From the NCBI GenBank assembly GCA_947573465.1, contig CANPET010000140.1:1-5382 (forward strand): DNA of 5,382 nt, written 5' to 3'. Position numbers and translations under genes: made by a program. Under the pieces are notes generated by a model. It was not told the DNA's origin and made no database searches. It worked only from the letters and a program-made list of their open reading frames with translations. Positions 1 to 5,264 of this stretch are shown here, in pieces. How positions within the stretch are numbered: the stretch's first letter is position 1; each line of letters begins with the position of its first letter. Origin of the DNA: an uncultured Eubacterium sp. (GTDB taxonomy: Bacteria > Bacillota > Clostridia > Lachnospirales > Lachnospiraceae).

Positions 1-452
1 TTCTGCGATGCAGAAATAGGAACCGGATCACCGATACCAAGATTATAAAATTCATAGACATCTGCCATCATTCGATTAAAATTATCAACTTTGTTTACTA
101 CCAGAATAACCGGTTTACGGCTTCGCCTTAACATATCAGCAACTTTTGAGTCCGCATCAATTAATCCCTGTTTTACATCTGTCATAAAAATAATCACATC
201 TGCAGTATCAATAGCAATCTGTGCCTGTTCTCTCATCTGTGACAATATAATATCACTGCTGTCTGGCTCAATTCCACCTGTATCAATCATGGTAAAATTA
301 TAATTCAGCCAGTCTACATCAGCATATATTCTATCTCTGGTAACTCCAGGTGTATCTTTTACAATAGAAATTTTTTGTCCTGCAAGTGCATTGAACAATG
401 TTGATTTTCCTACATTTGGTCTGCCAACAATGGCAACAATTGGTTTACTCAT
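1..452 (-). CDS. der: Ribosome-assembly GTPase Der (EngA), N-terminal part
   Basis: Der is a double-GTPase protein that binds the 50S subunit and is needed for its maturation. Only the first 150 codons are present; the gene runs off the left edge, so the second GTPase domain and the C-terminal KH-like domain are not seen. The first G domain is complete: P-loop GRPNVGKS at residues 10-17, the Der-typical PGVTRDR at 35-41 (G2), DTGG at 57-60 (G3), NKVD at 120-123 (G4), and the start of G5 (SAS) at 147-149. The ATG at 450-452 has a GGTGAGG ribosome binding site a few bases upstream, and the protein starts MSKPIVAIVGRPNVG as the family does. It lies 52 bp after pgeF and may have its own promoter (473-501). 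The identity is firm because the PGVTRDR and DTGG combination distinguishes Der from Era and Obg. Confidence 0.96.
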   Translation of the reverse strand, partial: MSKPIVAIVGRPNVGKSTLFNALAGQKISIVKDTPGVTRDRIYADVDWLNYNFTMIDTGGIEPDSSDIILSQMREQAQIAIDTADVIIFMTDVKQGLIDADSKVADMLRRSRKPVILVVNKVDNFNRMMADVYEFYNLGIGDPVPISASQ

Positions 453-472
453 ATCTTTTACCTCACCATTAA

Positions 473-501
473 ATTTTACAATAACAGCCATTATTTGTAA
501 A
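473..501 (-). promoter_or_regulatory. Candidate sigma-A promoter for der
   Basis: On the minus strand TTTACA (496-501, 5 of 6 to TTGACA) is followed after exactly 17 bases by TAAAAT (473-478, 5 of 6 to TATAAT). Transcription would begin near 466-470, leaving a very short leader with the der ribosome binding site and the ATG at 452. It would let der be expressed independently of the genes upstream. The region is AT-rich, so chance matches are likely and this is inference only. Confidence 0.4.
475..501. repeat. Imperfect inverted repeat in the pgeF-der gap
   Basis: Arms TTTACAATAA (475-484) and TTATTTGTAAA (491-501) are reverse complements except for one extra base, around a 6-base centre CAGCCA. 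The stem is AT-only apart from one G-C pair and no T-run follows on the minus strand, so it is a poor terminator. It coincides with the candidate der promoter, whose -35 element lies in one arm, so it could be an operator-like site or simply a weak RNA hairpin at the end of pgeF. Confidence 0.45.
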
Positions 502-504
502 TTC

Positions 505-1353
505 TTATTTTATCTCTAAAAATGCTGCCAGATTTCCTCTTTGTCCATTGGTTGCCCGGTGAGAAAACATAACCTGATGATTACAGCAGGTACATACATC
601 CGGAAGATGAATATTTTCCTCTAAAACACCACATTCTTCAAAAATAATTTTATTACAGGACCATAAATCCAGCATATATTTTCCGTTTCCTTTATTTGCC
701 AATATATTATCAATATTCTCCGGGAATTCTTTTATAAATTCCACAGCAACATCTTCACTGATTTCATAACATTCTTTGCAGATAGAAGGTCCGATACACA
801 CAATGACATCCTTTGGTTTCGTACCATATTCTTCTGCCATTCGCTCTAATGTAACTTTTCCAATTCTTCCTACAGTTCCTCTCCACCCCGAATGAGACAG
901 CCCAATCGCTTTATTTTTTGTATCAACCATATATAGTGGAACACAATCTGCATAGTATGTAGTAAGAACGATTTCCTTTTCATTCGTAATCATTCCATCA
1001 ATATTATCATAATCTATGTCTTTGTATATTCCTTTTCCGATATCTTCCTTAGAAACAATTTTAATATTTGTCGTATGCGTTTGTCTGCTTGCCACAATAT
1101 TTTTCGCATCAAAACCTATTACGTTTGCCATAATTTCATGATTCTTTATAATATTCTGTTCTGAATCTCCCCTGCCATGTCCCAGATTCATGCTGCTAAG
1201 ATATCCCGTACTCACACCACCTATTCTTGTAGAAAAACCATGACACAGCCATGAAAATTTTTCCAGTGCCATGTAGGAGATATATGGTACACCATGATGA
1301 AATTTTATTCTTGTAGTATTATTATTCTGTTTATTTAATTTTATATCATTCAT
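505..1353 (-). CDS. pgeF: PgeF/YfiH/LACC1-family protein (multicopper-oxidase-like fold)
   Basis: Members of this family have been described as a peptidoglycan editing factor removing misincorporated serine at the UDP-MurNAc stage (E. coli PgeF) and as purine-nucleoside-active enzymes (LACC1/FAMIN relatives); which activity applies here cannot be read from sequence. Counting from the ATG at 1353 the protein has 282 residues, close to the family norm. It carries CHGFSTR at 37-43, RQTH ending at His93, YADCVPL with Cys137, and HSGWRGT with His154; the two His and the Cys are the family's metal-binding, active-site trio. A Cys-rich CTCC at 254-257 precedes the C-terminal SHR motif. A longer reading begins at a TTG at 1371, but GGAG at 1361-1364 lies 7 bases before the ATG at 1353, and that ATG overlaps the yraN stop as TAATG, a typical translational-coupling junction. 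The N-terminus up to about residue 20 is Asn/Lys-rich and poorly conserved in style. Confidence 0.9.
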   Translation of the reverse strand: MNDIKLNKQNNNTTRIKFHHGVPYISYMALEKFSWLCHGFSTRIGGVSTGYLSSMNLGHGRGDSEQNIIKNHEIMANVIGFDAKNIVASRQTHTTNIKIVSKEDIGKGIYKDIDYDNIDGMITNEKEIVLTTYYADCVPLYMVDTKNKAIGLSHSGWRGTVGRIGKVTLERMAEEYGTKPKDVIVCIGPSICKECYEISEDVAVEFIKEFPENIDNILANKGNGKYMLDLWSCNKIIFEECGVLEENIHLPDVCTCCNHQVMFSHRATNGQRGNLAAFLEIK

Positions 1354-1703
1354 TACATTGCTCCAAAACAATTAAATATATATTCAATATTGTGTTCTGA
1401 TATAGATATGATATCAAAACTGCATTGCATATTTTCATATTGTTTATTTTCATTTAAAAACCATGATGCAGCTTTCATAATTTTATTTTGCTTTCTTTTA
1501 TTAACAGCTTCTATTGGGAATCCAAAAGATTCATTCTTTCTATATTTTACCTCAATAAACCTTAGAATATTATTTTTCACTGCAATAATATCAATTTCCC
1601 CAATTTTACATTTGTAATTTTGTGTTACAATCTGAAAACCATGTTTTTTCAAATAATTCGCACATTGCTCTTCATAGATTCCACCAACAACCCGTGTGTT
1701 CAA
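1353..1703 (-). CDS. yraN: UPF0102 protein YraN (endonuclease-like fold)
   Basis: This is a 116-residue member of the UPF0102/YraN family, which has a restriction-endonuclease-like fold and is often encoded next to rnhB; its biochemical role is not settled. The family pattern is clear: GGIYEEQCANYL at 7-18, an NYK segment at 29-31, GEIDIIA at 35-41, IEVKYR at 50-55, and the PIEAVNKRKQNKI region that follows. Asp38, Glu51 and Lys53 match the D-(E/Q)xK nuclease core. The start is a TTG at 1701-1703, chosen because a strong AAGGGAGG site lies 5 bases upstream and no ATG or GTG is available nearby in frame. The stop overlaps the pgeF ATG by one base. It starts 48 bases after rnhB, and that gap shows no obvious promoter. 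Confidence 0.92.
   Translation of the reverse strand: MNTRVVGGIYEEQCANYLKKHGFQIVTQNYKCKIGEIDIIAVKNNILRFIEVKYRKNESFGFPIEAVNKRKQNKIMKAASWFLNENKQYENMQCSFDIISISEHNIEYIFNCFGAM
1361..1364 (-). promoter_or_regulatory. Ribosome binding site deciding the pgeF start
   Basis: GGAG on the minus strand lies 7 bases upstream of the ATG at 1351-1353 and inside the end of yraN. The alternative TTG start at 1371 would place this site inside the pgeF coding sequence, so it supports the shorter 282-residue protein. Confidence 0.65.
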
Positions 1704-1708
1704 ACTCT

Positions 1709-1716
1709 CCTCCCTT
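1709..1716 (-). promoter_or_regulatory. Strong ribosome binding site for the TTG start of yraN
   Basis: AAGGGAGG on the minus strand is followed by 5 bases (AGAGT) and then TTG. It is one of the best Shine-Dalgarno matches in the window and supports initiation at a non-ATG codon. Confidence 0.75.
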
Positions 1717-1751
1717 GATAATGCCTGTAAATTGATAAAAATTTCACTCTT

Positions 1752-2510
1752 CTATACAAAATTTTTAATAAATGTTTTTCTATGTATTGGACATGGTCCA
1801 TATTCATTTAATGCAGCAATATGTTTCGCTGAGCCATATCCCTTATTTGACGCAAAATCATATTCAGGATAGATTTTATCATACTCTACCATCATGGCAT
1901 CTCTTGTAACCTTAGCGATAATACTTGCAGCCCCAATAGAAATACTCTTGGCATCTCCTTTAATAATCGGCACCTGTTTCATATTCAGTCCCGGAATGTT
2001 CACAGCATCATTCAGCAGAATATCCGGTGCCGGATTTAAACTGCCAATTGCCGCTTTCATTGCCTGATAAGTTGCCTGTAAAATATTAATTTCATCAATC
2101 GTCTCCGGCGTTGCCAATGCAGTTTTTGCACAAACCGCCTTTTCCATAATAATCTCATACAGTTCTTCTCTTTTTGCAGCAGATAATTTTTTTGAATCAT
2201 TAATATACAGAATATCACAATCCTTTGGTAAAATCACAGCTCCTGCTACAACAGGACCTGCCAGCGGTCCCCTTCCTACTTCATCTACACCACAAATAAA
2301 CTGATAATCACTGTATTTTCTTTCAAAATACTGCAAATCGTATGTTCTTTTCAGTTCTAACTGATAATTGTCATATGTTTTCTGTGCTTTTTTTACCAGG
2401 GCAATCACTCCACTGCGTTCGTCGGATGAATACTCTGCAACAAACTCCTTAATATTATTTATCTGAATATTATTCAACTCGTCTTTTATGTCTTTAATAC
2501 TTTTACTCAT
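1752..2510 (-). CDS. rnhB: Ribonuclease HII
   Basis: RNase HII cuts the RNA strand of RNA-DNA hybrids and nicks at single ribonucleotides misincorporated in DNA, starting ribonucleotide excision repair in the cytoplasm. The catalytic residues are visible: Asp76 and Glu77 in GVDEVGRGPLAGPV (74-87), Asp168 in LLNDAV, and Asp186 in KGDAKS. NDSKKLS (104-110), SIIAKVTRD (196-204) and NKGYGSAKH (222-230) are further family signatures. At 252 residues it carries about 70 residues before the catalytic domain, the N-terminal substrate-binding extension of Bacillus-type enzymes. The family's usual SIAAASI reads SIGAASI here (Gly193), a mild change unlikely to matter. The ATG at 2508-2510 has only a modest GAGAGTGA site upstream. 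It lies 69 bases after rbgA, as in many Firmicutes. Confidence 0.97.
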   Translation of the reverse strand: MSKSIKDIKDELNNIQINNIKEFVAEYSSDERSGVIALVKKAQKTYDNYQLELKRTYDLQYFERKYSDYQFICGVDEVGRGPLAGPVVAGAVILPKDCDILYINDSKKLSAAKREELYEIIMEKAVCAKTALATPETIDEINILQATYQAMKAAIGSLNPAPDILLNDAVNIPGLNMKQVPIIKGDAKSISIGAASIIAKVTRDAMMVEYDKIYPEYDFASNKGYGSAKHIAALNEYGPCPIHRKTFIKNFV

Positions 2511-2579
2511 ATAATTTCACTCTCTGTATTTTATAAGTACGTTATTGCCTCTCTTATATTTAGATAATGTGGCAATTTT

Positions 2580-3416
2580 TTATCTATCAAGGGTAATTCG
2601 TCCTAATTTACCACTTCTAAAATCATCTAGTATAATACCACTGGTTTTTTCTAAATCCGGCTGGTTCCCCTTTAACTTACATCCTCTTACCTCTGCCACC
2701 TGGTACATTATCTGTAAAGGATCTTCATGTCCTTCTATATTGTATCGTTCATTTATGACATCCGGATAAAGATTATTTAACAATTTTATTAACTGATATG
2801 CTAATTCCGATACATCTAGTATATTATCATTCATAGAACCGATAAATGCTAAATGCATACCAATGATCTGGTCCTCAAATTTTGGCCAGAGAACTCCCGG
2901 TGTATCCAACAACTCAAGGTTTTTGTTTAGGCGAATCCATTGTTTTCCTTTTGTTACGCCTGGTTTGTTACCTGTCTTTGCGCAATTTTTACCGGCATAT
3001 GCATTAATAAATGTAGATTTTCCTACATTCGGAATGCCAACGACCATGGCTCTGATAGGACGATTGATAATTCCTCTTTTTTTATTTCTTTCAATTTTTT
3101 CTTTACAGGCAATATTCACTGCGTTGTTAATTTCTTTGATTCCCTGCTTATTTTTCGAATTGATTTTTAAGGCAATAATTCCTTTTTCTTTAAAGTACTC
3201 TACCCACTTATTATTCTGATTTTCATCTGCCAAATCTGCTTTATTTAGCAAGACCAATCTTGCCTTATTCTGCCCCAAGTTATCTATTTCAGGATTCCTG
3301 CTACTCAAAGGGATTCTGGCATCTAATAATTCAATGACTAAATCAATTAACTTAATATCTTCTTTCATTTGGCGCATCGCTTTTGTCATATGCCCCGGAA
3401 ACCATTGATAATCCAT
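2580..3416 (-). CDS. rbgA: 50S assembly GTPase RbgA (YlqF)
   Basis: RbgA is a circularly permuted GTPase that completes late 50S subunit assembly in Firmicutes. The G motifs come in the permuted order G4-G5-G1-G2-G3: NKAD at 58-61, a G5-like NSK near 86-88, P-loop GIPNVGKST at 127-135, PGVTKG at 152-157 and DTPG at 171-174. The N-terminus has FPGHMTKAM with His9, the residue implicated in GTP hydrolysis in B. subtilis RbgA. DARIPLSSRNP (32-42) is the typical stretch of the permuted family. The C-terminal third (about 180-278) is the helical RNA-binding domain, and the 278-residue length is normal. The ATG at 3414-3416 has AAAGGAG 6 bases upstream. The gene follows the rplS terminator directly, so its transcription depends on read-through or an unseen promoter. 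Confidence 0.97.
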   Translation of the reverse strand: MDYQWFPGHMTKAMRQMKEDIKLIDLVIELLDARIPLSSRNPEIDNLGQNKARLVLLNKADLADENQNNKWVEYFKEKGIIALKINSKNKQGIKEINNAVNIACKEKIERNKKRGIINRPIRAMVVGIPNVGKSTFINAYAGKNCAKTGNKPGVTKGKQWIRLNKNLELLDTPGVLWPKFEDQIIGMHLAFIGSMNDNILDVSELAYQLIKLLNNLYPDVINERYNIEGHEDPLQIMYQVAEVRGCKLKGNQPDLEKTSGIILDDFRSGKLGRITLDR

Positions 3417-3440
3417 CTCTTACTCCTTTCCATAACGAGT

Positions 3441-3473
3441 AAAAAAGGAACGAGAATCAACCCGTTCCTTTTT
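3441..3473 (-). terminator. Rho-independent terminator after rplS
   Basis: On the minus strand an 11-bp perfect stem (arms 3463-3473 and 3442-3452, core GGAACG/CGTTCC flanked by A and T runs) closes a 10-base loop and ends in a run of six T (3441-3446). It begins 12 bases past the rplS stop codon. Because the stem is flanked by an A-run on the other side it could also work in the opposite direction, but no gene on the plus strand needs it. Confidence 0.88.
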
Positions 3474-3484
3474 GAAAGTAATAA

Positions 3485-3829
3485 TTATTTAACTAATTCT
3501 TTTACCTTTGCAGCCTTACCAACTCTGCTTCTGATGTAGTTAAGTTTAGCACGTCTTACTTTACCCTGTCTAACTACTTCAATCTTAGCGATTGTTGGTG
3601 AATATAATGGCCAAGTTCTTTCAACTCCGATTCCGTTTGAGTTCTTTCTTACTGTGAATGTAGCTCTGTTGCTTCCACCCTGTTTTTTAATTACAAGTCC
3701 TTCAAAAACCTGAACTCTTTCTCTGTTACCTTCAACGATTTTAGCGTGAACCTTAATTGTATCACCTACGTTAAATGGTGTAACTTCTTTAATCTGAGCT
3801 GCTTCAATCTCTTTAATTAATTCCTGCAT
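3485..3829 (-). CDS. rplS: 50S ribosomal protein bL19
   Basis: bL19 sits on the 50S subunit at the interface with 30S and takes part in an intersubunit bridge. The 114-residue length is standard. Family signatures are FNVGDTIKV (19-27), RERVQVFEGLVI (36-47), FTVRK (58-62), GVERTWPLYSP (68-78), RRAKLNYIR (92-100) and the basic GKAAKVKE tail. The more common forms of two of these are ERTFPLHSP and RRAKLYYLR, so the changes here are conservative. The ATG at 3827-3829 follows a perfect AGGAGG (3835-3840) with a 5-base spacer, as expected of a highly expressed gene. It lies 128 bases after trmD, in a gap containing a candidate promoter and a structured leader, and is closed by its own terminator, so it can be made as a separate short mRNA. 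Confidence 0.98.
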   Translation of the reverse strand: MQELIKEIEAAQIKEVTPFNVGDTIKVHAKIVEGNRERVQVFEGLVIKKQGGSNRATFTVRKNSNGIGVERTWPLYSPTIAKIEVVRQGKVRRAKLNYIRSRVGKAAKVKELVK

Positions 3830-3933
3830 AATAGCCTCCTTATTTATTCCGATGTTCTTAATGTGTATAACAACAGAGGACCATCATTTCTATGCGAGTA
3901 ATATGTCTAAGGCTAGCACCTCGACATACAGCA
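3830..3933 (-). promoter_or_regulatory. Structured 5' leader of rplS, probable bL19 autoregulatory leader
   Basis: The predicted rplS transcript has an untranslated leader of about 100 nt. Near its 5' end a hairpin spans 3901-3929: arms GTATGTC (3923-3929) and GACATAT (3901-3907), then GAGG/CCTT, closing a 6-base loop TGCTAG with one bulged A at 3908. Downstream, GATGG and CATC segments (within about 3848-3893) could form a weaker second helix before the AGGAGG site. Firmicute rplS genes are known to carry an L19 ribosomal-protein leader at this position; I did not match the consensus base by base, so the family assignment is inference from position and structure. Confidence 0.5.
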
Positions 3934-3939
3934 TTTGCT

Positions 3940-3968
3940 ATATTAACATAACTCTCCCTATTTATCAA
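3940..3968 (-). promoter_or_regulatory. Candidate sigma-A promoter for rplS
   Basis: On the minus strand TTGATA (3963-3968, 5 of 6 to TTGACA) is followed by a 17-base spacer and TAATAT (3940-3945, 4 of 6 to TATAAT), preceded by TGT, which makes it an extended -10. The -35 box lies within the last codons of trmD. Transcription would start near 3932-3934, just before the leader hairpin. The geometry is ideal and the site sits where an independent bL19 transcript needs it. Confidence 0.6.
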
Positions 3969-4686
3969 GTGTTTTTATGAATTTTATGTCTTCTTTTGTT
4001 AAATTTGCCTCTTTTATCAAATCCGGTCGTCTTTCCATTGTTCTTAAAATAGACTGCTCTCTTCTCCATTGATCTACTTTCGGATGATTTCCTGATAAAA
4101 GTATCGGTGGAACTTCTTGTCCCATAAATTCCGCAGGTCGTGTATACTGTGGATATTCTAAAAGATTATCATGAAAAGACTCAAACTCAGCTGATACATC
4201 ATTATTGAGCACTCCTGGTACTAATCTTGAGATTGCATCAATCATTACCATAGAAGGTAACTCTCCGCCTGTCAGCACATAATCACCAATAGACACATGA
4301 TCTGTTACAATCATATCAAGAACTCTCTCGTCAATTCCTTCATAATGCCCACAAAGAAAGACCAAATCTTTTTCTTTTGAAAACTCTTCTGCCATGTCCT
4401 GATGAAACACTTTTCCTTGCGGCGTCAGATAAATGACTCTTGGCCTATATCCTATCTCTTCCACAACAGCCTCGTAACTTCTATATACCGGTCCTGGCTG
4501 CATAACCATACCGGCACCACCACCATAGGGATAATCATCTACCTGTCCATATTTATTTCCGGCATAATCCCTAATATTCACTGTATTTAAACCAATCAAT
4601 CCTTTGTCTATTGCTCTTCCTGTAATACTGGTACAAACGCCTTGTTCAATCATATCCGGAAAGAGTGTTAATACATGAAAATTCAT
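3958..4686 (-). CDS. trmD: tRNA (guanine37-N1)-methyltransferase
   Basis: TrmD transfers a methyl group from S-adenosylmethionine to N1 of G37, next to the anticodon, preventing +1 frameshifting. The SPOUT trefoil-knot motifs are present: LTPQG at 87-91, CGHYEGIDER at 112-121 and SIGDYVLTGGELP at 132-144. Arg154 in SRLVPG and Asp173 in FHDNLLEYPQYTRP correspond to the known catalytic Arg154 and Asp169 of the E. coli and Haemophilus enzymes. The N-terminal LTLFPDM (6-12) and the YPYGGGAGMV stretch (52-61) are typical, as is the 242-residue length. The ATG overlaps the rimM stop by one base (TAATG); an AAAGGA about 11 bases upstream plus the overlap suggests translational coupling. The last codons contain the -35 element of the rplS promoter. 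Confidence 0.98.
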   Translation of the reverse strand: MNFHVLTLFPDMIEQGVCTSITGRAIDKGLIGLNTVNIRDYAGNKYGQVDDYPYGGGAGMVMQPGPVYRSYEAVVEEIGYRPRVIYLTPQGKVFHQDMAEEFSKEKDLVFLCGHYEGIDERVLDMIVTDHVSIGDYVLTGGELPSMVMIDAISRLVPGVLNNDVSAEFESFHDNLLEYPQYTRPAEFMGQEVPPILLSGNHPKVDQWRREQSILRTMERRPDLIKEANLTKEDIKFIKTLDK

Positions 4687-5195
4687 TAATCCAATAGTCC
4701 TTTCATAATGTGCACTTTAATCACTTTATTTTCAACATCTTTTTCTAATACACATTCATCTATTACTGGTAACAATACTTCTTTTCCATCATTCATTTTT
4801 ACAACATAAACACCATTAGCTCCTGTTTGTAACACATCTACTAATTCGCCGAAATCTTCCCCATCATCAGTGACAACCTTACATCCTACAAGGTCAACAA
4901 TAAAATGTTCTCCTTCTTCTAATGGTATCGCGTTTTCTCTTGTAACCAGCAAATCCATTCCTTTATATGGTATCACTTGATCCATATTATTAAACTGTTC
5001 AAATTTTAAAATTACCATGTTTTTAAAGTATTTTACACTAGTTACATTAACCTCTATATATTCTTTTCCTGTATCTAATACAGCTTCTTTTAAATAATCA
5101 AATCTTTTAATATCATCAGTCGTAGGATAAACTTTTACTTCTCCATGCACTCCATGTGTATTACTGATAACACCAACTCTTAAATACTTTTCCAT
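4686..5195 (-). CDS. rimM: Ribosome maturation factor RimM
   Basis: RimM binds uS19 in the 30S head and assists 16S rRNA processing. Counting from the ATG at 5195 the protein has 169 residues, normal for the family. The N-terminal RimM domain shows YLRVGVISNTHGVHGEVKV (4-22), where the usual THGVRGE has His for Arg, followed by the PTTDD turn. The C-terminal PRC-barrel has DLVGCKV (101-107), TGANGVYVV (124-132) and LLPVIDECV (141-149). Two further in-frame ATGs exist upstream (5216 and 5210), but neither has a ribosome binding site: the first abuts a strong hairpin. The ATG at 5195 has GGAAAAGG 5 bases upstream and gives the typical MEKYLRVG start. It is coupled to trmD by a TAATG overlap. 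Confidence 0.95.
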   Translation of the reverse strand: MEKYLRVGVISNTHGVHGEVKVYPTTDDIKRFDYLKEAVLDTGKEYIEVNVTSVKYFKNMVILKFEQFNNMDQVIPYKGMDLLVTRENAIPLEEGEHFIVDLVGCKVVTDDGEDFGELVDVLQTGANGVYVVKMNDGKEVLLPVIDECVLEKDVENKVIKVHIMKGLLD

Positions 5196-5215
5196 ATACA
5201 CCTTTTCCATATACA
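5186..5215 (-). repeat. 15-bp tandem duplication at the rimM 5' end
   Basis: On the minus strand TGTATATGGAAAAGG (5201-5215) is immediately followed by TGTATATGGAAAAGT (5186-5200); 14 of 15 bases match. The period is a multiple of three, so every ATG in it is in frame with rimM. The first copy contains the purine-rich GGAAAAGG that serves as the ribosome binding site for the ATG in the second copy. Confidence 0.9.
5201..5208 (-). promoter_or_regulatory. Ribosome binding site deciding the rimM start
   Basis: GGAAAAGG on the minus strand lies 5 bases (TGTAT) before the ATG at 5193-5195. The upstream ATGs at 5216 and 5210 are preceded by the hairpin arm CCAGCCTTGTT, which has no Shine-Dalgarno match. 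Confidence 0.6.
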
Positions 5216-5216
5216 T

Positions 5217-5244
5217 AACAAGGCTGGAATTATCCAGCCTTGTT
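5217..5244 (-). terminator. Strong hairpin between khpA and rimM (terminator-like, no T-run)
   Basis: Arms 5217-5228 and 5233-5244 form a perfect 12-bp stem (core AGGCTGG/CCAGCCT) with a 4-base loop ATTA. On the minus strand it ends in CCTTGTT and then ATGTATATGG, so the T-run of a classic intrinsic terminator is missing or minimal. It may act as a partial terminator or attenuator, an RNA processing site, or a 3' stabiliser of the upstream message. Confidence 0.6.
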
Positions 5245-5245
5245 G

Positions 5246-5261
5246 CACTTGTATTAAAGTG
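5246..5261 (-). repeat. Small hairpin just after khpA
   Basis: Arms CACTT (5246-5250) and AAGTG (5257-5261) close a 6-base loop. It starts 4 bases past the khpA stop codon and sits one base from the large hairpin, so the two would stack in tandem in the transcript. On its own a 5-bp stem is weak. Confidence 0.4.
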
Positions 5262-5264
5262 AAC

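Noticed and set aside
91..303. Plus-strand open frame of 70 codons
   Set aside because: It is the antisense shadow of der, has no ribosome binding site, and shows no recognisable protein pattern. The same applies to the plus-strand frames at 1390-1617, 2863-3219, 2940-3170 and 4402-4590, all opposite clear genes.
1353..1703. YraN as a restriction or defence nuclease
   Set aside because: It has a nuclease-type core, but it is a broadly conserved housekeeping family in its usual place beside rnhB, with no methylase or specificity partner.
2544..2576. Inverted repeat ATTGCC/GGCAAT between rbgA and rnhB as a terminator
   Set aside because: The stem is 6 bp with a 21-base loop and no T-run follows on the minus strand, so it is too weak to call.
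2511..2579. Promoter for rnhB
   Set aside because: TTGCCA resembles a -35 box but no -10 hexamer lies 16-18 bases downstream; TATAAG is only 11 bases away and TATAAA has no -35 partner.
2545..2769. Plus-strand open frame of 74 codons reaching into the rbgA-rnhB gap
   Set aside because: Nearly all of it lies antisense to rbgA; it has no ribosome binding site and no family signature.
3417..3484. Promoter for rbgA formed by TTGATT in the terminator loop
   Set aside because: At 17 bases the -10 position reads CGTTAT, only 3 of 6 to consensus, and the site lies inside the terminator stem.
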